This document shows, one piece after another, positions 1 to 6,782 of a stretch of 64,000 nt of DNA; position 1 is the first letter of the stretch; every line of letters begins with the position of its first letter. The stretch covers positions 186,001 through 250,000 of the forward strand of contig NZ_JAOXSR010000002.1 in assembly GCF_026163685.1 (NCBI RefSeq). Reading direction: 5' to 3'. This DNA comes from Oerskovia flava (GTDB taxonomy: Bacteria > Actinomycetota > Actinomycetes > Actinomycetales > Cellulomonadaceae). Below the pieces are notes generated by a model that made no database searches, was not told the DNA's origin, and was given only the letters and a program-made list of their open reading frames with translations. Position numbers and translations under genes: made by a program.

Positions 1-242
1 GCGAGGTCCCGCGCGGCCTCGTCGTCGACGACCTCGGAGCTGGCGTACTCCCGGTGCCCCTGCGCGATGCGCAGCTGCTGGAGGGCGACGTAGCGTTGCC
101 ACTCGTCCAGCAACGTGTCGACGAACGCGTCGTCGGCCCGGGGGAGCGCCTCCCGTATCGCCGCGCGGAGCCCGGAAGGCTCGTCGACGAGCGTCCCGAG
201 GACGTCGACGACGACGACCTCGATGTCGTGGATCGGGGGCAT
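1..242 (-). CDS. HAD-family hydrolase (haloacid dehalogenase type II-like), N-terminal part only
   Basis: The first 80 residues of a HAD-superfamily hydrolase are visible; the rest lies beyond the left edge. Motif I is clear near residues 10-18 (VVVVDVLGTLVDE). The first Asp of the DxxGT signature is the expected nucleophile, and the DVLGTL spelling with a following helical cap resembles 2-haloacid dehalogenase type II proteins. The start ATG at 242 has a good ribosome binding site (GAGGAG, about 5 nt upstream). The upstream WYL regulator is in the same frame with no stop between them, so the protein could also be the C-terminal half of a fusion. The substrate cannot be predicted from this fragment. 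Confidence 0.75.
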   Translation of the reverse strand, partial: MPPIHDIEVVVVDVLGTLVDEPSGLRAAIREALPRADDAFVDTLLDEWQRYVALQQLRIAQGHREYASSEVVDDEAARDL

Positions 243-1304
243 GCGTGCTCCTCGTCGGTCGTCCTGTCGTGACGGTCGTGTGCCACGATCTTCCCCTGGC
301 GCGGCGGGCGCGTCGTCAGACGAAGAGTCCGCGGCGTGCCGGTAGCGCTGGGCGAGACGTGCGAACGCGTCGACCAGCTCGGGCGGAGCGGCGGACTCGA
401 CGTCGACGTCGTGGACGCCGATCGAGGCCGCGAGCGCCGTCCACGACCACGAGCCGAGGACGACGCGGCAGCGGTCGGGACCGAGGTGCTCGACGACCCC
501 GTCGGCGACGAACGGTGCCACCCGTGTCGCGGGTGCTGCGAGGACGGCCTCGCCGAGGCAGGGCCACGCGCCTGCGGTGTCCGCGCCGCGGAACCTGGAC
601 GTGACGAAGCTGCGCACGTCGCCACCCGGCAGCGCCCGCGGGGTGAAGCGCGGTCCGGTGGGCGTGCGCGGGGTGAGGCGGTCGACGCGGAACGTGCGCC
701 AGTCGTCGCGGTCCAGGTCCCACGCGACGAGGTACCACCGCCCGCCGGAGACGACGACGTGGTGCGGCTCCACGCGGCGGAGCGGGACGGCGTCGGGCTC
801 CGCGCGCGCCCCCGGCGAGGTGTAGTCGAGGCGGAGCACCTCGCGCGCCCGGACGGCGGCGCTCACGGCGAGGAGCACCTCGACGTCGACCCGCGGCGCG
901 CTGCCGGAGCCCGGCGGCACGGTCGTCACCTGGACGGCGTCGACGCGGTGGCGCAGCCGTGTCGGCATGACCTGGCGCAGTGTGGTCAGGGCGCGTGCGG
1001 CCGCCTCCTCGAGCTCGGCGCCGACCCCGCTCGCCGCCAGGGTCTGCAGGGCGACGGTCAGGGCGACGACCTGCTCGTCGTCGAACAGCAGGGGCGGCAG
1101 CTCGGCGCCCGCGTCGAGGCGGTACCCGCCGTCGGGCCCGCGGGACGCCGTGATCCGGTACCCCAGCTCCCGCAGACGCTCGACGTCACGGCGCACGGTG
1201 CGCGGGTCGACCCCCAGGCGCTCGGCGAGCGCGGGACCCGACCAGTCCCGGCGGGCCTGGAGCAGGGAGAGCAGGAGGAGGGTGCGGGCCGAGGTCTCTG
1301 CCAT
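243..1304 (-). CDS. YafY-type HTH/WYL-domain transcriptional regulator, open in frame into the HAD gene
   Basis: The frame from ATG 1304 encodes an N-terminal winged helix (residues about 5-60, ending in RELGYRITASRGPDGGYRL) and a central WYL domain (about 150-220, with VEPHHVVVSGGRWYLVAWD and FRVDRL). This is the standard architecture of DeoR/YafY-type ligand- or nucleic-acid-sensing regulators of about 320 residues. The conserved part ends near residue 325 (LARLAQ-like helix). After that come about 30 low-complexity residues and then the Met of the HAD protein, in the same frame and without a stop codon (1304 minus 242 is divisible by three). The VOC gene at 1423 is divergent and a plausible target. 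Either a real fusion, a lost stop codon, or reinitiation at 242 explains the arrangement. Confidence 0.8.
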
Positions 1305-1422
1305 GCACCACATCGTGTCAGGAGATGCGGGCGCTACCTGTCCGCTTCCGGCGCGAGCATCGTCACGTGACGTCGGGCACCCGCCGGGCGCACGTCTCGT
1401 CCCTCACTCAAGGAGCATTCCG

Positions 1423-1836
1423 ATGACCGTGACCACCACCCCGCACCTGAACTTCCGTGGCGACGCCCGGGAGGCGTTGTCCTTCTACCGGTCCGTGTTC
1501 GGCGGCGACCTCGTCGTGGCGACCTACGGCGACATGGGGCAGGCCGACTCGCCCGAGGCCGACCTCGTCGTGTGGGGCCAGGTCGCCGCCGGGAACGGGT
1601 TCCGGGTCATGGCGTACGACGTGCCGGCGGCGCGGCCGTGGAGCCGGGGCGACGACCCGTTCTTCGTGTCCGTGCGCGGCGACGACGTCGCGGAGATCGC
1701 CGGCTACTGGGAGAAGCTCGTCGAGGGCGCGACCGTCGTGGCTCCGCTGGCGCCGTCCGCGTGGGCGCCGGCCTACGGGATGCTCACCGACCGGTTCGGC
1801 GTCACGTGGGTCCTGGACGTCGCCGCCGTCTCCTGA
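1423..1836 (+). CDS. VOC-superfamily protein, PhnB/glyoxalase-like
   Basis: 137 residues forming one vicinal-oxygen-chelate module. The opening (TPHLNFRGDAREALSFYRSVFGG) is typical of PhnB-like VOC proteins, and the end (AYGMLTDRFGVTWVLDV) matches the final strand of the fold. AAGGAG at 1410-1415 is a good ribosome binding site for ATG 1423. The gene is divergent from the WYL regulator; such pairs are common in actinobacteria, so the regulator may control it. VOC proteins range from metalloenzymes to antibiotic-binding proteins, and no substrate can be assigned. Confidence 0.85.
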   Translation: MTVTTTPHLNFRGDAREALSFYRSVFGGDLVVATYGDMGQADSPEADLVVWGQVAAGNGFRVMAYDVPAARPWSRGDDPFFVSVRGDDVAEIAGYWEKLVEGATVVAPLAPSAWAPAYGMLTDRFGVTWVLDVAAVS

Positions 1837-1867
1837 GCCGCGGGCGCGGGTGAGGCGATCCGGCGGT

Positions 1868-2266
1868 TCAGGAGGGCTGGTCGGCGAACGCGCCGGTGTA
1901 GGGGATGGGCTGGATGACGTCGACCAGCACCCCACCGGGCGCGACGACGATGAAGTGACGCTGCCCGAACTCCTCCGAGCGGATGTCGAGCGCGAGCTCG
2001 GTGTCGTCCCGTGCGCTCAGCCGGCGGTACTCGCTGTCGGCGTCCTCGACCTCGATGTTGAGGAGGACGCCGGCAGCGGGGGTCCGGTACCCGGCGGGGA
2101 TGGTGGTGTGCTCGGCATCCAGGAGCGCGAGCTCCCAGGCGTCTCGGCGCAGCGAGACGCACCAGTCGCTGTCGAACACGCTCTCGAACCCGAACACGTC
2201 GACGAAGTACCGGGCGCTCGCCGCGACGTCGGCAGTCATCAGGACGGGGTAGATGCTGGTGATCAC
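1868..2266 (-). CDS. VOC-family protein (glyoxalase/bleomycin-resistance-like)
   Basis: 132 residues with one VOC domain. It opens with ITSIYPVLMTADVAASARYF and the FGFESVF turn, and closes with a strand containing FIVVAPGGVLVDVIQP. It is transcribed away from the TetR gene at 2346. The 79-bp intergenic region holds two copies of an inverted repeat, so it is very likely repressed by that TetR protein. The substrate or sequestered ligand is unknown. It is not a close duplicate of the VOC genes at 1423 or 41010. Confidence 0.88.
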   Translation of the reverse strand: MITSIYPVLMTADVAASARYFVDVFGFESVFDSDWCVSLRRDAWELALLDAEHTTIPAGYRTPAAGVLLNIEVEDADSEYRRLSARDDTELALDIRSEEFGQRHFIVVAPGGVLVDVIQPIPYTGAFADQPS

Positions 2267-2280
2267 GACTCCTCCTCCAA

Positions 2281-2334
2281 TAGATACTGTGTGTATGTAT
2301 CATCGACGCTAGTATAGATACAGCCAGTATGTAA
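2281..2334. promoter_or_regulatory. Twin operator for the TetR/VOC divergent promoter
   Basis: Two copies of the same motif, TAGATAC-N5-GTATGT, lie at 2281-2298 and 2315-2332. Each contains an ATAC/GTAT inverted repeat with a 5-bp spacer. Their start-to-start distance is 34 bp, about three helical turns, which would put two dimers on the same face. The pair fills most of the gap between the VOC start (2266) and the TetR start (2346), as expected for an autoregulated TetR switch. Confidence 0.75.
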
Positions 2335-2345
2335 AGGGGTGGGGT

Positions 2346-2903
2346 GTGCCGAGGTCCAGCAGAGAGCAGAGCGTGCAGACGGAGAAGCGACTGCGCGGGG
2401 TCGCCCGCGAGCTGTTCGCCGACCGCGGGTTCGCGGACGTGAGCATCGACGAGGTCGCCGAGACCGCGGGAGTGACCCGCGGCGCCGTCTACCACCACTT
2501 CGCGAGCAAACGAGGCCTGTTCGAGGCGGTGCTCGCCGACGCCCAGGCGACTATCGCGGACGCCGTCGCCCGGGCCGCACCGGGGGACGGGTGGGAGGCG
2601 CTCGCGGACGGCAGCGTCGCGTTCCTGCGCACGGCAGTCGACCCGAGGATCCGGCGGATCGTGCTGGTGGACGGTCCGGCCGTGGTCGGCTGGGACACGT
2701 GGCGGCGCGCCGACGCCGAGAACTCGGTCCGGCTCCTCGCCGAGGGCCTGGCGGCGCTCGACAACCTCGCCGTGGACGCCGGCGCCGCAGGGGCACTGCT
2801 CAGCGGCGCGATGAACGAGGCTGCCCTCTGGATCGCCCAGGGCGGCGACCCGGACCTGGCGGAGGCCGCGCTGCGGCGGATGATCGCCGCACTGCGCCGC
2901 TGA
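2346..2903 (+). CDS. TetR/AcrR-family transcriptional repressor
   Basis: 185 residues. The N-terminal helix-turn-helix (about 12-58) carries the classical TetR features: ARELFADRGFADVSIDEVAETAGVTRGAVYHHFASKRGLF spans helices 1-4, with the YHHF recognition segment. The C-terminal ligand-binding half (WDTWRRADAENSV and following) is variable as usual. It starts with GTG at 2346; a GTG two bases earlier is out of frame. The divergent VOC gene is its probable target through the twin operators at 2281-2334. The inducer is unknown. Confidence 0.9.
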   Translation: MPRSSREQSVQTEKRLRGVARELFADRGFADVSIDEVAETAGVTRGAVYHHFASKRGLFEAVLADAQATIADAVARAAPGDGWEALADGSVAFLRTAVDPRIRRIVLVDGPAVVGWDTWRRADAENSVRLLAEGLAALDNLAVDAGAAGALLSGAMNEAALWIAQGGDPDLAEAALRRMIAALRR

Positions 2904-2922
2904 CGACGCCGACCGGGCCGGC

Positions 2923-3597
2923 TCAGCCGTTGGCGTCCGGGAGCGGCTGCGGGCAGGTCCCGCCCGGCTCGGTCGCCAGCTCGAAGTGCCACATCTCGTT
3001 CGCGAACGTCTGGCACAGGCCGTACGCGGCGCCCTTGCGGACCATCCAGTCGGCGGCGTCGGTCGGGCCGATGTCGACCGCCTCGCCCGTGACGTGGCTC
3101 GAGCTCTCCGGGGACGCGACGAACCGGCGCGCCTCCTCGTCGCTGCCGTACCGCTCCACCGCCCGGTCGAACAGCTCCTCCTGGTAGGCGGCCGTGCGCC
3201 GACCGGACGTGACCCAGAACAGTTCGATGCCCTGGGCGCCGGCGTCCCGCGCGGCCTCCTGGAGCGCGTCGCGCACCTGCGGGTCGAGCCCGGCGATCGC
3301 CGGGTGGTCGTCGTCGAACGGGTCGACCTGGGTGTCCCGCAACCGCGGGTCGTCCGGCACGGACCGGTCCTCGGCGCCCTCGTCGGCCGAGCCGACGCCC
3401 GGCAGGCCCTCGGCGCCCGGCAGGTCACCGGCACGCAGCGACGGCACCAGGGCGAGCAGGCCCAGGATCACGACCCCGAGGACGACGAGCCCCAGGGTGA
3501 CGATGAGCACCCGGCGCGTGGTGGGGGACGACGTCGGGCGCCTCGTCCTGATCGTCGGCGTTGTCGTGGTCCGGGGTGGGGTCTGGAAGGTCGTCAT
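2923..3597 (-). CDS. M15-family D-alanyl-D-alanine carboxypeptidase, membrane-anchored (VanY-like)
   Basis: 224 residues. A proline/threonine-rich cytoplasmic N-terminus is followed by one membrane segment (about 31-53, VLIVTLGLVVLGVVILGLLA) and an acidic linker. The extracellular zinc peptidase domain is VanY-like: SSHVTGEAVDIG supplies the SxHxxGxAxD zinc and catalytic motif, and MWHFE supplies the second histidine. Such enzymes trim the terminal D-Ala from peptidoglycan stem peptides. I chose ATG 3597; a GTG at 3636 would add 13 residues. Upstream lies a tandem 13-bp direct repeat (3606-3618 and 3620-3632) resembling an OmpR-type response-regulator site. The two-component genes now beyond the insertion element would be the obvious controllers. 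Confidence 0.87.
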   Translation of the reverse strand: MTTFQTPPRTTTTPTIRTRRPTSSPTTRRVLIVTLGLVVLGVVILGLLALVPSLRAGDLPGAEGLPGVGSADEGAEDRSVPDDPRLRDTQVDPFDDDHPAIAGLDPQVRDALQEAARDAGAQGIELFWVTSGRRTAAYQEELFDRAVERYGSDEEARRFVASPESSSHVTGEAVDIGPTDAADWMVRKGAAYGLCQTFANEMWHFELATEPGGTCPQPLPDANG

Positions 3598-3605
3598 GCC
3601 AGCAT

Positions 3606-3632
3606 CGTCGCGAGAGCGACGTCGCGAGAGCG
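3606..3632. promoter_or_regulatory. Tandem 13-bp direct repeat upstream of the carboxypeptidase
   Basis: CGTCGCGAGAGCG occurs at 3606-3618 and again at 3620-3632, a 14-bp period, just upstream of ATG 3597 on the minus strand. OmpR/PhoB-type response regulators bind tandem direct half-sites of roughly 10-11 bp, and such a regulator is encoded at 6108. The link is an inference; the repeat also contains an internal TCGCGA palindrome. If GTG 3636 is the real start, the repeat is coding. Confidence 0.45.
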
Positions 3633-3671
3633 TCACGGGTTGTGTTGACGTTCTCGTGACACCCGCGTCCC

Positions 3672-3689
3672 TAAAGCCTGTCGAACAAC
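3672..3689 (+). repeat. Left terminal inverted repeat of the insertion element
   Basis: TAAAGCCTGTCGAACAAC, an exact reverse complement of 6031-6048. It lies 75 bp upstream of the start of the M15 carboxypeptidase gene. Confidence 0.9.
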
Positions 3690-3709
3690 CTCGGTGGGGT
3701 GTTCGGCAG

Positions 3710-3724
3710 CGTCCTTCTCGGACG
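3710..3724 (-). repeat. Small hairpin just downstream of tnpB (candidate right-end hairpin)
   Basis: CGTCC/GGACG forms a 5-bp stem with a 5-nt loop, immediately 3' of the tnpB stop codon (3728). IS200/IS605-type elements end in such imperfect palindromes, and the guide RNA of TnpB normally spans the 3' end of tnpB and this right end. If so, the guide portion would read into the IS5 left terminus. The assignment rests on position and structure only. Confidence 0.4.
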
Positions 3725-3727
3725 TCC

Positions 3728-5165
3728 CTATGCCGCGGTGGCGGTGAGGGTTCCCACGTCGTCCGGGCTGGTTTCGTCCGCGCGGGTGCGCGGGCCAGAG
3801 CCTTCCCGTCGGTGGGCGTTGGTGACCTGGCCTCGTGCTTGGGGGTCCAGGACCTGGGAGTAGTGCTTGACGCCCCAGGTAGCGAGGTTGACCGCGGCGT
3901 TCAGGTCGCGGTCGATGGTGTGTCCGCAGTGCTCGCAGCCGAAGACGCGGTCCGCGAGAGTCAATGTCTGGTTGACGTCCTCGCAGTTGGAGCAGGACTT
4001 CGACGACGGGAACCACCGGTCCGCGGTCAGGACTTGCCCGCCGCGCCAGGACTGCTTGTAGGTGATCTGGCGGGCGAGCTCACCCCAGGCCGCGTCCGAG
4101 ATGGCTGCAGCGAGCCGGTGGTTGGCGAGCATGCCGGTGATGTTGAGGTCTTCGATGACGAGCCGGTCGTGGGTTTTTGACCAGCAGGTTCGAGACTTGG
4201 TGCAGGAAGTGGTGGCGGCGGGCACGGACCCGCTCGTGATGACGGGCGAGGCGGCGCACGGCGGCCCGCCGGCTGGCGGAGCCCTTGGCCTTGCGGGACA
4301 CGGACTTCTGAAGCCGTCGGGTGACGGGTTGCGCTGCGCGCAGTGCTTTGGGTGCCTCGTCGATGCGGAGTATCTGCTCGCCGTTGGCCAGGGCGGCCAC
4401 GACGGGTGCGTGCAGGCCACGATCCACGCCCGCCCACCCGATGTGGCCGGCGTCGTCGCGGGCGGGATGCTGGGCGGCGGGGTGCAGGTCGGCGGCTTCG
4501 ACGTTCAACGAGATCCGCCACCGCCCGCCCCGCCGGGAGACGGTCGCGAACAGGATCCGTGCCCGGCCCTTGTCGAGCATGCGGCGCAGGCGTCGGGTGT
4601 CGTCGTGGACCTTGATGGCGCCGATGCCAGGCAGCGTCACCGAGCGGGGCTCGGCCTCACCGAGACGTATCGTGGCGCGCTCGCCGGTCTTTGTGCTGGA
4701 GGTCTTGTTCCGCATGCGGAACGAGCCGCGCTCGTAGTTCTTCTTCTTGAACCGTGGGTGCCCGACCGGCCGGCCGGCGCGCTTGCCGCGCCGGGATGCG
4801 GTCCACGCTTTCAAGGCTTTGCCGAGGTCCACGACGGCTTCCTCGAAGACTTGCGCGGACACTTCCGAGCGCCAGGCCAGGCCGGTGATCTCCAGCTCGG
4901 CGACACCCGAGCCGTCGATGACGAAGCGGCGGCCGGCGTCCTCGGTCTTCTTCCACGTGTTGAACGCGTTGATCAGGTCGAACCCGGTCCACGGGATCTT
5001 CACCGCACCGTCGTCGGTGCCCTCCTTGGACGCGTTACGGGCGTTCAAGTGCAAGCGCAGGCCCTGGTTGAACGCGAACCGTGCGGCGCCCTCGTGCCGG
5101 GCAAGGGCGCGTGCCTGTTCCGCGGTGGGGTCAGCCACCAGCTGGAACGTCGTATGCCTCGCCAC
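3728..5165 (-). pseudogene. tnpB: tnpB-type RNA-guided nuclease gene, split by one frameshift
   Basis: From GTG 5165 (ARHTTFQL start) the first frame gives the N-terminal TnpB region and the first RuvC aspartate (GVDRGLHAPVV). At a run of five A on the coding strand (4174-4178) the frame changes. The second frame gives the RuvC-II glutamate (DRLVIEDLNITGM), a CxxC...CxxC zinc ribbon (CSNC, CEHC) and the RuvC-III aspartate (DRDLNAAVNLA). All catalytic and zinc residues survive, so one extra base in the homopolymer is the only visible lesion. Removing one A restores a protein of about 478 residues, slightly long for the family. No tnpA is present. A sequencing error at the A-run is a real alternative to a true mutation. 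Confidence 0.85.
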
Positions 5166-5231
5166 GACCAGGACGCTACCGGCCGGCACCGACAACGACT
5201 GGGATGTCAGACCTGGTCAGGACGATGGCGC

Positions 5232-6031
5232 ACGTGTGAACCATCGACGCGGCGCCCTTACCCGTCCGACCTGACCGACGCGGCCTGGGCGCGCATCGCC
5301 GCGCTCGTGATCCTCACCCACACCCGTGGTGGGCGGCCGTGCTGCGAGCACCGGTGGCGCGAGTACGTCAACGCGCTCCTCTTCGTCGTGACCACGGGGA
5401 TCCCGTGGCGCTCGCTCCCACACGACTTCGCCGTCTCCTGGTCCGCGACGCACAAGCACTTCACCCGGTGGACCAGGAACCAGGTCTGGGAGCAGGTACT
5501 CGCCGTCTTGCGCGCCGAAGACCGCGTCCACGACGGTCGCGACCAGCGGCCGACGGCGGCCGTCGTGGACTCGTCTTCCGTCAAGAGCACCCCGGTGCCC
5601 GGTGAGCGCGGGTTCGACGGTGCGAAGAAGGTCGACGGCATCAAGCGGCACATCCTCGTTGATACCGCCGGACGGCTCCTGGCCGTCCACGTGACCGCGG
5701 CGAACGTACAGGACCGGGCCGCGTTCGCCGACCTCCTCACGACCCGTGCACGTCCGTGGCGCGCGTCTGGGCCGACAAGGGCTACACCGGGCAAGCTCCC
5801 GCCGACGCCGCAACCAAGGCCGGGATCGACCTGGAGATCGACTCCGGCCCCAAGCCAGTCGGCGGGTACATCGTCCAGCCACGCCGGTGGGACGTCGAGC
5901 GGACTAACGGCTGGATCAACCGACACCGACGCCTCGTGCGCCAGTACGAAGCCACACTCACCGCCCACGAAGCGTTCGCTTTCCTGGCCCAGATCCGGCT
6001 CCTCCTACGCCGCCTTGATCGCCACGGGTAG
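5232..6031 (+). pseudogene. IS5/IS4-family DDE transposase in two frames
   Basis: The first frame opens near RRPYPSDLTDAAWARI (a DUF4096-type N-terminus), contains the first catalytic aspartate (AAVVDSSSVKSTP) and GAKKVDGIKRHILVD, and loses homology after about 5745. The second frame (from GTG 5756) continues with the second aspartate (VWADKGYTG) and the final glutamate (RWDVERTNGWINRHRRLVRQYE). The change is -1. Many IS5-group elements make transposase by frameshifting, but I see no A-run or other slippery sequence at the junction, so simple decay is as likely. The true start is unclear: no ATG or GTG lies in frame near the expected N-terminus, as if the 5' end had been altered by the tnpB insertion. 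Confidence 0.8.
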
Positions 6032-6048
6032 TTGTTCGACAGGCTTTA
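6031..6048 (-). repeat. Right terminal inverted repeat of the insertion element
   Basis: GTTGTTCGACAGGCTTTA, the exact complement of the left end at 3672-3689. It overlaps the transposase stop codon by one base and lies 59 bp upstream of the response-regulator start. Confidence 0.9.
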
Positions 6049-6107
6049 GGCTCGAACGGGCGTCGAGCTCTGCGTCGAGCCGGGCGCCGACATACGAGGA
6101 GGAACGG

Positions 6108-6782
6108 ATGAGGGTGCTGATCGTGGAGGACGAGGAGTACCTCGCCGAGGCGGTCCGCACCGCGCTGCGCCGTGAGGCGATCGCCACGGACGTCGTGCTG
6201 ACCGGCACGCAGGCGCTCGAGCGGATCGCCGAGACCGCCTACGACGTCGTCGTCCTCGACCGGAACCTGCCCGACATGACGGGCGACGACGTCTGCCGCA
6301 CGATCGTCGCGGACGATGCCGGGAGCCGCGTGCTGATGCTGACGGCCGCGAGCACCCTGGCGGAGAAGGCTCAGGGTTTCGGCATGGGGGCGGACGACTA
6401 CCTCACCAAGCCCTTCGAGATGGCCGAGCTCGTGCTGCGGGTCCGGGCGCTGGGCCGACGTCGCGCGTCCACCAGCCCGACGCTCGAGGCGCACGGCATC
6501 ACCCTGGACCGGTTCCGGCGCGAGGTCTTCCGCGACGGGCAGTACGTGCGCCTGAGCCGCAAGCAGTTCGCCGTGCTCGAGGTGCTGCTCGCGGCGGACG
6601 GCGGGGTGATCAGCGCCGAGGGCCTGCTCGAGCGGGCATGGGACGAGAACGCCGACCCGTTCACCAACTCGGTGCGGATGACCATCTCCAGCCTGCGCAA
6701 GCGGCTGGGGGAGCCGTGGATCATCCACACGGTGCCCGGGGTGGGCTACCGGATCGGGCCACCGGCGCAGGCGGACGCGTGA
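6108..6782 (+). CDS. OmpR-family two-component response regulator
   Basis: 224 residues. The receiver domain (1-115) has the acidic pocket (EDEE at 7-10), phosphoacceptor Asp51 in VVVLDRNLPD, a conserved threonine-region (MLTAAS) and the lysine of LTKPFE. The C-terminal winged helix (about 130-220) has the typical end with TVPGVGYRI. A strong ribosome binding site (GAGGAGGA) precedes ATG 6108. The stop overlaps the kinase start by 4 nt (GTGA), so the pair is translationally coupled. The insertion element ends only 59 bp upstream, so the native promoter may be displaced. Before the insertion the divergent neighbour was the M15 carboxypeptidase, suggesting cell-wall signalling. Confidence 0.93.
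   Translation: MRVLIVEDEEYLAEAVRTALRREAIATDVVLTGTQALERIAETAYDVVVLDRNLPDMTGDDVCRTIVADDAGSRVLMLTAASTLAEKAQGFGMGADDYLTKPFEMAELVLRVRALGRRRASTSPTLEAHGITLDRFRREVFRDGQYVRLSRKQFAVLEVLLAADGGVISAEGLLERAWDENADPFTNSVRMTISSLRKRLGEPWIIHTVPGVGYRIGPPAQADA

Larger units (their letters stand above)
3672..6048. mobile_element. Nested insertion: IS5-type element carrying an IS200/IS605-type tnpB gene
   Basis: A perfect 18-bp inverted repeat, TAAAGCCTGTCGAACAAC, bounds the segment at 3672-3689 (left) and 6031-6048 (right, complement). Both outer ends lie in a YTAR-like context, so a TA target duplication within the repeat is possible. Between the ends are a minus-strand tnpB (3728-5165) and a plus-strand IS5/IS4-type DDE transposase (about 5232-6031). 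The right repeat starts on the last base of the transposase stop codon. An IS5 element is normally about 0.85-0.9 kb; here an extra 1.5 kb sits between the left end and the transposase, which fits insertion of a tnpB element into the IS5 left flank. Both proteins are frameshifted, so the copy looks inactive on its own. Confidence 0.85.

Noticed and set aside
336-1370. Long plus-strand open frames opposite the WYL gene
   Set aside because: Composition is Arg/Ala/Gly-rich without domains; the minus strand encodes a recognisable winged helix and WYL domain. The same reasoning removed the many other antisense frames in the window.
3728-5165. Cas12-type effector of a CRISPR system
   Set aside because: Size, zinc ribbon and RuvC layout are those of TnpB; there is no CRISPR array or cas1/cas2 gene in the window.
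4062-6782. A 906-codon open frame joining tnpB-antisense sequence, the transposase and the response regulator
   Set aside because: Only parts are homologous to proteins; the response regulator has its own ribosome binding site at 6108, and the transposase homology ends near 5745. The open frame reflects high GC content.
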